This document shows positions 27,334 to 38,204 of a DNA stretch of 64,000 nucleotides, piece after piece (the stretch's first letter is position 1; each line of letters opens with the position of its first letter). The stretch lies in assembly GCA_902618245.1 (NCBI GenBank), contig CACMZR010000001.1, positions 62,001 through 126,000 of the forward strand. The letters are read 5' to 3'. The position numbers were made by a program, and so were the translations under genes. The notes beneath the pieces were generated by a model. It searched no databases. It saw nothing but the letters and a program-made list of their open reading frames with translations, and had not been told where the DNA came from. Source of the DNA: an uncultured Bacteroidota bacterium (GTDB lineage Bacteria; Bacteroidota; Bacteroidia; Flavobacteriales; Flavobacteriaceae).

Positions 27334-28983
27334 ATGAAGATTGTGATTCGACTTTTTATGTGTATCATCCTTATAATATCGATCTTTGGTTGCGCTAAAC
27401 GTGCATCTCCAACAGGTGGTCCAAAGGACTCGATACCTCCTGTTCTTATAAATGCTTCCCCAAAACTCAATACAACTTATTTCAATAAAACTGGTTTTAC
27501 TTTAACTTTTGATGAATATATCAGTTTAAATGAAATAAGTAAGCAACTTATAATATCACCGCCTTTAAATCCAAATCAATACAAAGTATTACCAGCCTCA
27601 GGTGCATCAAAAAAAATATCATTAGAATTGAAAGATAGTCTACTTGACAATACAACGTATACCTTTAATTTTGGTAACAGTATTGTCGATTTTAATGAAT
27701 CTAACACTTTACCATTTTTAACCTACACAATTTCTACTGGCCCAATAATAGATACTCTGTACATTAGGGGAAGAGTAGTTGATGCTTTTGAAAAAGATAC
27801 TAAAACTTTCATCTCACTCCAACTCTATCCTGTCGATTCAGTTTATAATGATTCGGTTATTTACAATAAAAAACCGCTATATGTTACAAGTACATTGGAT
27901 TCGACGACTTATAAGTTTCAAAATCTGCGAGAGGGGAAATATAATTTAATCGCGCTTCAGGATGTTTCTGGAAATTATTTTTTTGATCAGAGCAGTGATA
28001 AAATAGGATATTCAAATAGACTTATTGAGCTTCCTAAAGACTCAATCATCAACCTTCGTCTTTTCCGTGAAAGAGAAAACTTTTCATGGGTTTCGCCATA
28101 TTTTATAAACGACCACCATGTTGCATTAGCTTATTTTGGTGACTATGAAAATGAGACTTTTTCCATGATAAGTGAAGTCCCCAAAGAATTTGAATTTCTT
28201 GTTACTAAAAATCGTGAAACAGATTCACTCAATTATTGGTTTAAGGGCGCAAAACTAGACTCAATAAAATTTGAGTTTGAGATTCAAGATACCCTAAGAA
28301 CTAAAACAGCTTACCTGCGAAAACCTATAGAAGATTCTTTAGTTATAAAAAGTGTAACAACTGGACCCCTAAAGCTAAAAAGTAAGTTTGAAATATCAAG
28401 TAATCTTCCTATTGTCAGTGTAGATTCAACATTCGTTAAAGTAATTAATGTTGACAGTGTAAATGTCCCAGTGTCTTTGAAAGTTCTTGAAAATTATGAT
28501 AGGATTTTAATTGATTTTGAAGTTTTACCAAATGATAAATATAATATTACATTACTTCCAAAAGCACTTGAAGATTTTTGGGGTAGAACAAATGATACCT
28601 TAACTTTTAATACTCCAACTAAAAAAGTTGAAGATTATGGTAATATTTACCTTCGAGTAATTCACAATTTGCCTCATCCCTATATTATAGAATTAATTCA
28701 AAACAAAAAAGTTATTAGACGTTATGATTCCCCAATAGAAGGGGGTCTCTATTCTTTTGAATTACTTGATCCAGGAAAATATTTTGTAAGATTAATCGAG
28801 GATCCTAATAATAATAAAAAATGGGATACAGGGAGCTATCTGGGTAAAGTTCAGCCTGAAAAAGTAATCTATTATAGGAAAGAAATTGATTTAAGAGCAA
28901 ATTGGGATATGAATGAAACTTTTAATGTAAATCAAAATTATCCTTATCCTCAAGAAAAGGTAATTGATTACGCAGATCCATAA
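27334..28983 (+). CDS. Ig-like (SbsA/Big_5 type) domain lipoprotein
   Basis: 549 residues from the ATG at 27334. An in-frame TTG at 27313 would add seven residues ahead of an already complete lipoprotein signal, IISIFGC with C20. After GGPKDSIPP comes a Big_5-type Ig-like domain (about 35-135, LTFDEYISL, YTFNFG), followed by further beta-rich repeats. Orthologues with this opening are widespread in Flavobacteriaceae; function is unknown, presumably envelope-associated. The last 62 bases overlap the end of the opposing nitrilase gene. Confidence 0.75.
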   Translation: MKIVIRLFMCIILIISIFGCAKRASPTGGPKDSIPPVLINASPKLNTTYFNKTGFTLTFDEYISLNEISKQLIISPPLNPNQYKVLPASGASKKISLELKDSLLDNTTYTFNFGNSIVDFNESNTLPFLTYTISTGPIIDTLYIRGRVVDAFEKDTKTFISLQLYPVDSVYNDSVIYNKKPLYVTSTLDSTTYKFQNLREGKYNLIALQDVSGNYFFDQSSDKIGYSNRLIELPKDSIINLRLFRERENFSWVSPYFINDHHVALAYFGDYENETFSMISEVPKEFEFLVTKNRETDSLNYWFKGAKLDSIKFEFEIQDTLRTKTAYLRKPIEDSLVIKSVTTGPLKLKSKFEISSNLPIVSVDSTFVKVINVDSVNVPVSLKVLENYDRILIDFEVLPNDKYNITLLPKALEDFWGRTNDTLTFNTPTKKVEDYGNIYLRVIHNLPHPYIIELIQNKKVIRRYDSPIEGGLYSFELLDPGKYFVRLIEDPNNNKKWDTGSYLGKVQPEKVIYYRKEIDLRANWDMNETFNVNQNYPYPQEKVIDYADP

Positions 28984-29701
28984 GCTCCAAATAATTCAAT
29001 TCTGCAGTAACAATTTTTTCCATGGATGATAATTTACCGCTTACCAAATTTCCCAATGGATTATAAACTGCACTATGGCCTGGATATTCTAATTCATTAT
29101 AATCGTATCCTATTCTATTAACTCCAGAAACATAACACATATTTTCAATAGCACGTGCTTGAAGTAAGGTATCCCATGCTTTAATCCTTTGTGAAGGCCA
29201 ATTTGCAACAAAAATCAAAATATCATAATGATCTCTATTGCGTGACCATACTGGAAAACGTAAGTCATAACAAATTCTTAGACAGATTTTCCATCCGCGG
29301 TATTCAAACAAACCAGAATTATTTCCTGAAGTGTAAATCTCATTTTCACCTGCTAGAGAAAATGTGTGGCGTTTGTCATAAAAAAATATAATCCCTTTTT
29401 CACTGACAATGAGAAAACGATTAAAAAACTTATTTTTTTCTTTAATTACAATACTTCCTCCAATTATTCCATCTAATTTTTCCGCCCAAGATTGCATCCA
29501 CAAAACCGTTGGACCACTCATAGTTTCAAAAACGTTTTTAGCATTCATAGTGAAACCGGTTGTAAACATTTCAGGTAGAAGAACAATATCAATCTCTTTA
29601 TTTAATGAATTTAAAAGTTTGTCAAAGTAAGCTCTATTTTTAAGGGCACTCTCCCAAAAAAGCGATGTTTGAATATTGACAATTTTTAATTTGGATTTCA
29701 T
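28922..29701 (-). CDS. Nitrilase-superfamily amidase, omega-amidase (YafV/Nit2)-like
   Basis: 259 residues with the catalytic E44 (LLPEMFTTGF), K110 (YDKRHTF) and C144 (RICYDLRFP) triad. The conserved C-terminal phrase LPFLEDKDNF fits the omega-amidase branch, which hydrolyses alpha-ketoglutaramate and similar amides formed by transaminases. It is a cytosolic enzyme. Its 3' end overlaps the Ig-like lipoprotein gene by 62 bases on the opposite strand, and the overlapping codons include conserved residues of this family. Confidence 0.85.
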   Translation of the reverse strand: MKSKLKIVNIQTSLFWESALKNRAYFDKLLNSLNKEIDIVLLPEMFTTGFTMNAKNVFETMSGPTVLWMQSWAEKLDGIIGGSIVIKEKNKFFNRFLIVSEKGIIFFYDKRHTFSLAGENEIYTSGNNSGLFEYRGWKICLRICYDLRFPVWSRNRDHYDILIFVANWPSQRIKAWDTLLQARAIENMCYVSGVNRIGYDYNELEYPGHSAVYNPLGNLVSGKLSSMEKIVTAELNYLELMDLRNQLPFLEDKDNFDLH

Positions 29702-29774
29702 TTTAATTGTAAGGGCAAATCTATTTTAGTTGGATTTTATTATATTTAAAATATTTCATTTCACATAAATCTAA

Positions 29775-30929
29775 GTGAAGAAAATCTTAACATTTGCATT
29801 TTTAGCTTCTATTTTTGAATTTCATTTAATAGGGCAAAATTATTTTCCTCCTCCCCATGGTTTTGAATGGGAAAAAAAATCCCTTGAATATTTTAAAATT
29901 AATATTAAAAAACTTAACTCCGCTATTTCTTTTGCGAAAGAAAACGAGTACAGTGGGTCTAAAGATTTAAGAATAGCTATAATCAAGGGTTTTGAAAATG
30001 AGCCATACCATAAAATTTTGGGGCCAACAAAAAAAAGAGGAGGCCCTGCTGGCATTATTTTAAAGGAAGGCTACAAGATTGCCTCTTGGGGAGATACAAA
30101 GAGAGTAGATATGACATTTAGTGTGACTAAGAGCTATCTATCTACAATTGCAGGTTTAGCAGTTGATCAAAAACTTTTCAAAACAGATGATTTTGTATCT
30201 AATTACATATGGGATAATTCATTTAAAGGTAAACACAATAGTAAAATCAAATGGAAATATCTTTTGAATCAATCATCTGATTGGAGTGGTACTTTGTGGG
30301 GAATACATGACTGGGCTGATAGACCTCCAAAGGGGGGTGGAATAGATGACTGGAAAAATAGAAAACTGAATACACCTGGCACTTTTTACAAATACAATGA
30401 TGTACGAGTCAACCTTCTAGCATATTGTCTTTTAAATGTTTGGCGTCAACCCTTACCTCAGGTTTTGAAAAAGTTTATAATGGATCCAATAGGAGCAAGC
30501 ACAACGTGGCGGTGGTATGGTTATAACAACTCTTGGGTAGAGCTTGACGGAAACCGAATGCAATCAGTATCAGGGGGTGGCCATTCTGGAGGCGGTCTAT
30601 TTATAAATACTGAAGATCATGCTCGTTTTGGATTACTTTTTTTAAGACAAGGTAAATGGAATGAAAGACAGCTTATTAGTCAACAATGGATAAATAAAGC
30701 TACTCAATCTTCACCATCTCAAAAAAGTTATGGTTATATGTGGTGGTTGAATAAAAAGGGAACAGAGCGATACTGGAAAGGAGTACCCGAGGATACCTAT
30801 TATGCTTCTGGTTTTGGAGGAAATTATATAATAATTGTACCTGAAAAGGATCTGGTAGTTGTTTTACGTTGGCTTGAACCAACTCAAGTTGGTGTTTTTA
30901 TGGAAAAGTTGATAGGTGCTCTTCCTTAA
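29775..30929 (+). CDS. Serine hydrolase of the class C beta-lactamase/D-alanyl-carboxypeptidase fold
   Basis: 384 residues with a signal peptide (ending HLIGQN). It has the SxxK catalytic motif SVTK (116-119), the YxN motif in KYNDVRVN, and a GGHSGGG motif taking the place of KTG/HxG. Proteins of this kind act as esterases, peptidases or beta-lactamases in the periplasm; substrate not predictable. GTG start at 29775; no ATG is in frame before the signal peptide. Confidence 0.8.
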   Translation: MKKILTFAFLASIFEFHLIGQNYFPPPHGFEWEKKSLEYFKINIKKLNSAISFAKENEYSGSKDLRIAIIKGFENEPYHKILGPTKKRGGPAGIILKEGYKIASWGDTKRVDMTFSVTKSYLSTIAGLAVDQKLFKTDDFVSNYIWDNSFKGKHNSKIKWKYLLNQSSDWSGTLWGIHDWADRPPKGGGIDDWKNRKLNTPGTFYKYNDVRVNLLAYCLLNVWRQPLPQVLKKFIMDPIGASTTWRWYGYNNSWVELDGNRMQSVSGGGHSGGGLFINTEDHARFGLLFLRQGKWNERQLISQQWINKATQSSPSQKSYGYMWWLNKKGTERYWKGVPEDTYYASGFGGNYIIIVPEKDLVVVLRWLEPTQVGVFMEKLIGALP

Positions 30930-30979
30930 TATTTTAAAATATCATTAGTTATTATTCTTTGACTAAACTAAATTGATTA

Positions 30980-31957
30980 ATGGAGATTAAATTTTTTATT
31001 GGACCAATGTCTAAAAATATCGTTGACACTATAATAGAGTTTCAGAGTGAATCAAAAAATAAGATTGGATTAATTCCAAGCAGAAGACAGGTTGACTTCA
31101 ATGGAGGCTACTCAAATAAATGGACCACTAAGGGACTTTCAAATTATGCAAAAGATTTATTAATAATGAGGGACCACAGTGGTCCAGGTCAAGGCCAAAC
31201 TCAAGACGATGGATATGAGTCTTTAAAACATGATTGCAATCACTTCGATTATATTCATATCGACCCTTGGAAAAAATTTCCTTCATTTTCTGAGGGATGT
31301 AGATGGACACTGGATATGATCCAATTTTGCTTTTCCATTAGTCCTAATGTTAAATTTGAAATAGGAACAGAAGAAGCTATAAGGAGATTTGAGCCAGAAG
31401 AACTCCAATCTCTTTTAAACTATTTAAAGGCTAATCTTCCTCAAGAAGCTTTTTCACAAATTGAGTATTTAGTTATACAATCAGGTACTTCTCTTTCATC
31501 AAATCAAAATACAGGAAATTTTGATTTCAAAAGGCTTAAAAAAATGGTAGCTGTAGCTAAGCAAAACAATTTAAAATCAAAAGAACATAACGGTGATTAT
31601 ATTTCTGAAGAATTAATAAAACTGAAAATGGATTCTGGTTTAGATTCCATAAATATTGCTCCAGAATTTGGATTAATCGAAACAGATACATATTTAAATA
31701 AAATGAAAAAAAGGAGGGATCTATTTGATAAATTTTGGCAAATCTCATATAATTCTAAAAAATGGGTAAAGTGGGTTAGTAAGGATTTTGATCCAATTCG
31801 TCAAAAAGAAAGCCTCATAAGAGTGTGTGGACACTACGTATTTTCTGACTCAGAGTTTTTAAAAGATATTAAAAGTGAACTTTCGGGAATAGATCAGTTA
31901 ATTAAAATAAATATTAAGAAGAAGCTTTCTTCTCTACATAGGATAATTAACCCTTAA
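30980..31957 (+). CDS. GatZ/KbaZ-like TIM-barrel protein
   Basis: 325 residues. Several lines resemble the non-catalytic GatZ/KbaZ subunit of class II tagatose-bisphosphate aldolases: [41 protein letters not shown] and [15 protein letters not shown]. No class II aldolase catalytic subunit or sugar kinase is nearby, so it is either a free-standing sugar-phosphate barrel enzyme or a subunit working with a distant partner. The last 11 bases overlap the end of the opposing sdhB gene. The family assignment is by motif memory only. Confidence 0.5.
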   Translation: MEIKFFIGPMSKNIVDTIIEFQSESKNKIGLIPSRRQVDFNGGYSNKWTTKGLSNYAKDLLIMRDHSGPGQGQTQDDGYESLKHDCNHFDYIHIDPWKKFPSFSEGCRWTLDMIQFCFSISPNVKFEIGTEEAIRRFEPEELQSLLNYLKANLPQEAFSQIEYLVIQSGTSLSSNQNTGNFDFKRLKKMVAVAKQNNLKSKEHNGDYISEELIKLKMDSGLDSINIAPEFGLIETDTYLNKMKKRRDLFDKFWQISYNSKKWVKWVSKDFDPIRQKESLIRVCGHYVFSDSEFLKDIKSELSGIDQLIKINIKKKLSSLHRIINP

Positions 31958-32693
31958 GGCTTGCAAATAAATATTCTCGATTCATTCTTGCAATATTTTC
32001 AAGCGAAATACCTTTAGGACATTCCACTTCACAAGCACCTGTGTTAGTACAATTTCCAAACCCTTCCTCGTCCATTTGATTAACCATATTAAGTACCCGA
32101 TCTGTAGCCTCCACCTTACCTTGAGGGAGTAAGGCATATTGAGAAACTTTTGCTGAAACAAATAACATTGCAGATGCATTTTTACATGTAGCAACACAGG
32201 CACCACAACCAATGCATGTAGCTGAATCAAAAGCTTTGTCAGCATCATGCTTGTCAATAGGAATAGCGTTTGCATCTTGAGTATTTCCAGAAGTGTTTAT
32301 TGATACAAAGCCTCCTGCCTGTTGAATTCGATCAAATGCTGAACGGTCAACCGCTAAGTCTTTTATTACTGGGAATGCCTTTGCTCGAAAAGGTTCAATT
32401 GTTATGGTGTCACCATCTTTAAACTTACGCATATGCAGTTGACAAGTAGTAACTAAGCGATCCGGACCGTGCGCTTCGCCGTTAATGAACATAGAACACA
32501 TTCCACAAATGCCTTCACGACAATCATGATCAAATGCAATTGGATCTATTTCTTCGGACATTAGTTGCTCATTTAAAACATCCATCATTTCTAAAAAGGA
32601 CATGTCTGGAGAAACATCTTTAATTTTATATGTTTCTATCTTTCCTTTCGTTTCTGAATTAGGTTGCCGCCAAACTTTTAAAGTTAAATTCAT
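31947..32693 (-). CDS. sdhB: Succinate dehydrogenase/fumarate reductase iron-sulfur subunit
   Basis: 248 residues with the 2Fe-2S ligands CREGICGMC and the two ferredoxin-type cluster motifs [11 protein letters not shown] and [11 protein letters not shown]. It passes electrons from the flavoprotein to the membrane quinone site. Third gene of sdhC-sdhA-sdhB. Its 3' end overlaps the convergent GatZ-like gene by 11 bases. Confidence 0.95.
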   Translation of the reverse strand: MNLTLKVWRQPNSETKGKIETYKIKDVSPDMSFLEMMDVLNEQLMSEEIDPIAFDHDCREGICGMCSMFINGEAHGPDRLVTTCQLHMRKFKDGDTITIEPFRAKAFPVIKDLAVDRSAFDRIQQAGGFVSINTSGNTQDANAIPIDKHDADKAFDSATCIGCGACVATCKNASAMLFVSAKVSQYALLPQGKVEATDRVLNMVNQMDEEGFGNCTNTGACEVECPKGISLENIARMNREYLFASLKG

Positions 32694-32709
32694 ATCTAGT
32701 TTTTTGTCT

Positions 32710-34713
32710 TTATTTGTAAGATCTAGTCTTTACTTCAATTTCCTCATATTTTAAATCTTCCTTGTGAAGCTTTGCCTTAGATGGATTTCCTTTCGATTCC
32801 CATGCAGAGACAAATGTAAAATTTTTGTCATCCCTCAATGCTTCACCTTCAGGTGTTTGCGATTCTTCTCTAAAGTGACCTCCACAAGATTCTGTTCTTT
32901 CAAGCGCATCCTTGGCAAAAAGCTCACCGAGTTCTAAAAAGTCTGCAACACGCCCTGCTTTTGCCAATTGCTCGTTAAATTCGTTAGATTTGCCTGGGAC
33001 ATTTACATTTTTATAAAAATCTTCACGCAATTCGTTTATCTCTTTAATTGCATCCTTTAACCCTTTTTCATTTCGTGACATTCCACATTTATCCCACATT
33101 ATTTTTCCTAGTTTACGATGATAAAAATCAACTGAATTTTTTCCGTGATTACTTATAAAACCTTCGATTTGAGCATTAACTGCAGCCTCGGCTTTTTCGA
33201 ATTCAGGGTGATTAGTATCAATGGGACCAGTACGAATGTCATCTGCAAGATAATCACCTATAGTATAAGGAAGAACAAAATATCCGTCAGCTAGCCCTTG
33301 CATTAAAGCTGACGCACCAAGGCGGTTAGCTCCATGGTCCGAAAAATTAGCTTCACCAATCGCATAACAGCCAGGAATAGTCGTCATTAAATTATAGTCA
33401 ACCCAAACACCACCCATGGTATAATGAACAGCTGGGTAAATCATCATAGGTGTTTCATAAGGATTTTGGTCAACAATTTTTTCATACATCTGAAATAGAT
33501 TACCATATTTTGCGCGAACTACTTGTTGTCCTAATTTCTTTACTAAAATTGGGTCATCTTCATTTAAACCTTTTACATGAGCTTGTTCTTTTCCATAACG
33601 TGTTATTGCAGAAGCAAAATCTAGATAAACTGCTTCACCTGTTTTATTTACGCCAAATCCAGCATCACAGCGCTCTTTTGCTGCTCTGGAAGCAACATCC
33701 CTAGGTACTAAATTTCCAAATGCAGGATAACGCCTCTCTAGATAATAATCTCTGTCTTCTTCTTTAATCTCAGTAGGTTTAAGGCTTCCTTCACGGATAG
33801 CTTTTACGTCTTCTAGCTTTTTGGGCACCCATATTCTACCATCATTTCTTAAGGATTCCGACATTAGTGTTAGTTTTGATTGGTGATCGCCAGATACTGG
33901 GATACAGGTGGGATGAATTTGAGTAAAACAAGGATTTGCAAAATATGCCCCTTTTTTGTGAATTTTCCATGTTGCAGACACATTACTTCCCATAGCATTT
34001 GTAGACAAGAAAAATACGTTTCCATAGCCTCCAGAAGCAATAACTACAGCGTGTGCTCCGTGGCGCTCTACCTTACCATTAACTAAGTTTCTTGTTATAA
34101 TTCCACGTGCTTTACCGTCAATAATAACTATGTCCATCATTTCATGTCGGTTGAACATTTGAATTTTTCCACGACCAATTTGCCTGTTCATAGCAGAATA
34201 AGCTCCCAAAAGAAGCTGTTGGCCAGTTTGGCCTTTTGCGTAAAATGTTCTTGAAACCAGAACACCGCCAAAAGACCGGTTGTCTAATAATCCACCATAA
34301 TCCCTAGCGAAAGGAACACCTTGAGCGACACACTGATCAATTATATTAGTTGATACCTCTGCTAAACGATGAACATTTGCCTCTCGAGATCTATAGTCGC
34401 CACCTTTAATGGTGTCGTAAAACAAACGATATGTTGAGTCTCCATCCCCCTGATAATTTTTTGCAGCATTTATTCCACCTTGTGCAGCAATAGAGTGTGC
34501 TCTTCTAGGCGAATCTTGAAAACAAAAGGTTTTTACGTTATATCCCAATTCAGCAAGAGTTGCTGATGCAGACGCACCGGCTAAACCAGTTCCAACAACG
34601 ATAATATCAATTAAGCGTTTATTCGCTGGGCTAACCAAATTTATCTTACCCTTATGTTTTGTCCATTTTTCAGCAACAGGACCATTTGGAATTTTTGATT
34701 CGAGTTTAGCCAT
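32710..34713 (-). CDS. sdhA: Succinate dehydrogenase/fumarate reductase flavoprotein subunit
   Basis: 667 residues with the FAD-binding fingerprint [19 protein letters not shown], the covalent-FAD histidine context [14 protein letters not shown], and the substrate-site HPTCIP and HYTMGG motifs. Length and sequence match the B-type complex II of Bacteroidota. It oxidises succinate to fumarate in the TCA cycle. It is separated from sdhC by one base and from sdhB by 16 bases. Confidence 0.95.
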   Translation of the reverse strand: MAKLESKIPNGPVAEKWTKHKGKINLVSPANKRLIDIIVVGTGLAGASASATLAELGYNVKTFCFQDSPRRAHSIAAQGGINAAKNYQGDGDSTYRLFYDTIKGGDYRSREANVHRLAEVSTNIIDQCVAQGVPFARDYGGLLDNRSFGGVLVSRTFYAKGQTGQQLLLGAYSAMNRQIGRGKIQMFNRHEMMDIVIIDGKARGIITRNLVNGKVERHGAHAVVIASGGYGNVFFLSTNAMGSNVSATWKIHKKGAYFANPCFTQIHPTCIPVSGDHQSKLTLMSESLRNDGRIWVPKKLEDVKAIREGSLKPTEIKEEDRDYYLERRYPAFGNLVPRDVASRAAKERCDAGFGVNKTGEAVYLDFASAITRYGKEQAHVKGLNEDDPILVKKLGQQVVRAKYGNLFQMYEKIVDQNPYETPMMIYPAVHYTMGGVWVDYNLMTTIPGCYAIGEANFSDHGANRLGASALMQGLADGYFVLPYTIGDYLADDIRTGPIDTNHPEFEKAEAAVNAQIEGFISNHGKNSVDFYHRKLGKIMWDKCGMSRNEKGLKDAIKEINELREDFYKNVNVPGKSNEFNEQLAKAGRVADFLELGELFAKDALERTESCGGHFREESQTPEGEALRDDKNFTFVSAWESKGNPSKAKLHKEDLKYEEIEVKTRSYK

Positions 34714-34714
34714 A

Positions 34715-35374
34715 TTAAAATTTATTTATATGATGAAATACGGCAATAAAAACAAAACCTACAGGAACAATTATTGAAAATGCAGTGGCAAAAGATTTTA
34801 TTGATTTAGTGTACTTATTGTTTAGACCCACAGACTGGAAAGATGAAGCAAATCCATGAAGTAAGTGCAAGCTTAAAAAAATGAAAGAAAAAGCGTAAAT
34901 CATTACTCTAACTGGGCTTTCAAATTTATGGACGAGTTCTTCAAAATATCTATTTTGGTCAAGTGGTAAAACCTGAACATACTTGTAATTCATTTCTGGA
35001 ACCCAAAAATCATAAAAATGTAATCCAAGGAAGGATAAAATTACAATTCCCGAGAGAATCATATTGCGTGACATCCAAGAAGCGTTAGTTTTTCCTTTGT
35101 AAACAGAATAACTCGTTGAGCGTGATTTCGAATTTTGGAGTTCTAAAACAAAACCCATAACAAAATGAAACAAAACACCAAAAATTAAAATAGGTTGAAG
35201 AATAAATTGGACAATAGGGTTGTTTCCCATAAAATGTGAGACTTGATTAAACAATGATTCACTAAAAACAGAAAGTAGATTAATACTAAAGTGCTGAGTT
35301 AAAAAAAGCACTAAAAATATTCCTGAGAGTGCCATCGCAACTTTTCTTCCTATTGAGGAGGCAGTTAAGCTCAT
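34715..35374 (-). CDS. sdhC: Succinate dehydrogenase cytochrome b subunit
   Basis: 219 residues with five membrane helices and the scattered histidines of the di-heme B-type cytochrome b558 ([37 protein letters not shown]). It anchors SdhAB and binds menaquinone and heme. First gene of the operon, preceded by a well-formed promoter at 35395-35425. Confidence 0.9.
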   Translation of the reverse strand: MSLTASSIGRKVAMALSGIFLVLFLTQHFSINLLSVFSESLFNQVSHFMGNNPIVQFILQPILIFGVLFHFVMGFVLELQNSKSRSTSYSVYKGKTNASWMSRNMILSGIVILSFLGLHFYDFWVPEMNYKYVQVLPLDQNRYFEELVHKFESPVRVMIYAFSFIFLSLHLLHGFASSFQSVGLNNKYTKSIKSFATAFSIIVPVGFVFIAVFHHINKF

Positions 35375-35394
35375 AAGTTTTTCAATTTGTTATT

Positions 35395-35425
35395 CAAAAT
35401 TAAGGCATAAACGTTTAGCAGCAAA
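35395..35425 (-). promoter_or_regulatory. sdhCAB promoter, Bacteroidota consensus
   Basis: On the minus strand TTTG (35425-35422) is followed by exactly 19 bases and TAATTTTG (35402-35395). This matches the TTTG-N19-TAnnTTTG consensus of the Bacteroidota housekeeping sigma factor. The predicted start near 35389 leaves about 15 bases before the sdhC ATG. Confidence 0.65.
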
Positions 35426-35573
35426 CCTGTTTTCATAATTTTTACCTTTTATGAACAAATAAATAACTATAAAAAAAAAATTGTTGAATTTTATTTTTGA
35501 AATAATGTTTTTTTTGACAAAATAGTTAAACAAATTAGGGTTTAAAAACTATTATCTTCGTAAAAAATATCAG

Positions 35574-36866
35574 ATGAAATATAAACCCATTTCAAACTCT
35601 TTTTACAAAAAGACCAGAAAAGCTTTTACAAGTCAAATGAAATCAAAAAGTTTAGCGGTATTTAATTCAAATGATATTTATCCTATTAGCGCTGACAGCA
35701 CTATACCTTTCCATCAACACCGAGATATATTTTATTTATCTGGTATTGATCAAGAACAGACAATTCTTCTCCTATTTCCTGACTCTTTGAATCCTAAGTA
35801 TAGAGAAATCTTATTTGTAAGAAAAACAAACTCAAAGATTATTATTTGGGAAGGTGCTAAATTAAATAAAGAACAAGCTCGAGAGTTAAGTGGTATTGAA
35901 ACAGTTTTATGGTTAGAGGATTTTAAGAGTATTTTTCAACAATTAAGTACTCAATGTGAAACTTTTTATTTTAACACCAACGAACATTATCGTCAAAATG
36001 TTGAAACAGAGACTAGGGAGGATCGGTTTATTAAATGGTGTAAGGATAATTACCCTGCACATAAAACTGCTAAAAGCAATCCATTATTACAGGAACTAAG
36101 GGCTGTTAAGGCACAAGAAGAAATTCAACAAATACAAATAGCCTGTGATATAACTGAAAAAGGTATCCGCCGAATATTATCATTTGTAAAACCTGGAGTA
36201 TGGGAGTATGAAATTGAAGCAGAGTTGATACATGAGTTCATCAGAAACAGATCTAGGGGATTTGCGTATGAACCTATAATTGCTTCAGGTAAAAATGCCA
36301 ATATTTTACATTATATAGAAAATAATAAGCAATGTAAATCGGGAGAATTAATACTTATGGATGTTGCTGCAGAATATGGAAATTATTCTGCTGATCTAAC
36401 AAGGACGTTACCTGTTTCAGGGAGGTTTACTAAACGTCAAAAAGAGATTTATAATGCGGTTTTATTTGTAAAAAATGAAGCTACAAAACTCTTAAGGACT
36501 GGTGTTATTTGGAAAGATTTTCATGTAGAAGTTGGAAAAATCATGACTTCAGAGCTACTTAGATTGGGCCTTTTAGACAAATCGGATGTTCAAAACGAAA
36601 CCAATAAAAACCCAGCATATAAAAAATATTTCATGCATGGAACTTCACACCATTTAGGTTTAAATACACATGATTACGGCCTTTTACATTTGCCTATGGA
36701 GACTAATATGGTCTTTACAGTTGAACCTGGAATATATATACCAGAAGAAGGTTTAGGAATCCGTTTGGAAGACGATGTTGTAATTCAAAAATCTGGGGCT
36801 CCACTAAATTTAATGTCGAACATACCAATTGAAGCCGAAGAAATCGAAGACTTAATGAATAACTAA
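35574..36866 (+). CDS. pepP: Xaa-Pro aminopeptidase (M24B)
   Basis: 430 residues with an N-terminal AMP_N domain (residues about 1-160) and a C-terminal M24 domain carrying the metal ligands: MDVAAEYGNYSADLTR (two Asp), HGTSHHLGLNTHD (His), VEPGIY and IRLEDDV (two Glu). It removes N-terminal residues ahead of proline in the cytosol. The stop codon overlaps the first base pairs of a strong terminator hairpin. Confidence 0.88.
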   Translation: MKYKPISNSFYKKTRKAFTSQMKSKSLAVFNSNDIYPISADSTIPFHQHRDIFYLSGIDQEQTILLLFPDSLNPKYREILFVRKTNSKIIIWEGAKLNKEQARELSGIETVLWLEDFKSIFQQLSTQCETFYFNTNEHYRQNVETETREDRFIKWCKDNYPAHKTAKSNPLLQELRAVKAQEEIQQIQIACDITEKGIRRILSFVKPGVWEYEIEAELIHEFIRNRSRGFAYEPIIASGKNANILHYIENNKQCKSGELILMDVAAEYGNYSADLTRTLPVSGRFTKRQKEIYNAVLFVKNEATKLLRTGVIWKDFHVEVGKIMTSELLRLGLLDKSDVQNETNKNPAYKKYFMHGTSHHLGLNTHDYGLLHLPMETNMVFTVEPGIYIPEEGLGIRLEDDVVIQKSGAPLNLMSNIPIEAEEIEDLMNN

Positions 36867-36889
36867 AAACCACCTAAAAGGTGGTTTTT
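36865..36889. terminator. Bidirectional intrinsic terminator between pepP and the MFS gene
   Basis: AAAAACCACC (36865-36874) and GGTGGTTTTT (36880-36889) form a perfect 10-bp stem with a 5-base loop. The stem supplies a T tract for both strands, so it can stop transcription of pepP and of the convergent MFS gene. It begins inside the pepP stop codon. Confidence 0.85.
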
Positions 36890-36895
36890 AATATT

Positions 36896-38107
36896 CTATG
36901 CTGTTGGTACTTTAGAGGCTCCCTTTTGCCAAAAATAAAGTATTGTAAATAGAATTATAAGGATTCCTGGAAAAGAGATCATATATGTTAGAGTTTCTTG
37001 TCCCACGGCTAGGTCTAGATCTGGACCTGAAAGCCCAGAAGATTTTTGTATTTCTGTAGATTGATCAATCCATGAACCAATGATAGGTTGGAAAATAGAA
37101 GTTGAAAACATTCCCATACCTCCAACAATTGACATTCCTAATGCACCACTAGCAGGAATTTTTTCAGCTACAAAACCAATCATATTTGGCCAGAAATAAC
37201 AAATACCCATAGCAAAAAATATAGCTGCTACATAAACCATAGTACCTGTTTGAGTACTGAAAAGAAAAATTCCTATTGAGGCTAAAACAGCTGAACCAAG
37301 GAGAACACCAGTTTGATCTAATCTGTGCACAATGTCCCCGCCAAAATAACGACCTACGGCCATTAAACCAGTTATTAAAGCAAGAATAACCATAGGATGT
37401 GCACCACTATTAGACATTATAAGGCTTGTCCATTGTTGTGGTCCGAATTCAGAAATAGCAGTCAATGCCATACAAGCCAAGATAAATATGTAGACAGGAG
37501 ATGCCATTGCTTTTAAATTTTCACTAACAGATGCTGCAGCTTCTACTTTAGGCTTAGGAAATTCTTGATCCATAAAAAGATAAGCATAAATTAATGTAGG
37601 GATCATAATTATCCAAATCTGTGCTTGCCATCCTAAACCCGCATTTGTCATAAGTAAGGAGACAACACTTCCTATAACTATTCCTCCAGGAAACCACATA
37701 TGAAATCTATTGAGCAAAGTATTCATTTTTTTTCCTTCATATGCATCAGCAATCATTGGATTACAGGCTGCTTCTGTGCAACCATTTCCTATTCCAATTA
37801 AAAGTGTTGAAAGAAGTAATCCGGAATAACCTCCAGAATAAATAGTCAAAATAATACCAATGGTGTGAGTCAAAAATGCAAATTGCATAATACGTTTTGG
37901 ACCTATTGTGTGATAAAAAAGACCCCCTAAAATCATTGATATAGGGAAACCAAGAAACCACATTGAATTTATAAAACCTAGTTGTTGTGCATCGAGAAGA
38001 AATTCTTCACCAAGTTGAGGTAAAATTCCAGCACGAATGCTAAATGAGAGAGCTGTAGTTATTAAAGCGAAACAACTCCCGTAAAATAATCTATTAGAAT
38101 TAGTCAT
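36896..38107 (-). CDS. MFS transporter, sugar/nucleoside-type
   Basis: 403 residues with about twelve membrane helices and the MFS loop pattern GLFYHTIGPKR between helices 2 and 3. It resembles the short MFS proteins annotated as sugar or nucleoside symporters in Bacteroidota. Substrate unknown. It stands alone between a terminator and the feo genes. Confidence 0.78.
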   Translation of the reverse strand: MTNSNRLFYGSCFALITTALSFSIRAGILPQLGEEFLLDAQQLGFINSMWFLGFPISMILGGLFYHTIGPKRIMQFAFLTHTIGIILTIYSGGYSGLLLSTLLIGIGNGCTEAACNPMIADAYEGKKMNTLLNRFHMWFPGGIVIGSVVSLLMTNAGLGWQAQIWIIMIPTLIYAYLFMDQEFPKPKVEAAASVSENLKAMASPVYIFILACMALTAISEFGPQQWTSLIMSNSGAHPMVILALITGLMAVGRYFGGDIVHRLDQTGVLLGSAVLASIGIFLFSTQTGTMVYVAAIFFAMGICYFWPNMIGFVAEKIPASGALGMSIVGGMGMFSTSIFQPIIGSWIDQSTEIQKSSGLSGPDLDLAVGQETLTYMISFPGILIILFTILYFWQKGASKVPTA

Positions 38108-38204
38108 AGTTAAGTTTATTTCAATTTGTATATCTAAAGATATTAAGATTTTATTTTATGCAGATTAGCAAAAAGAAATTTATAACAATTTTAGGTACTT
38201 TATA

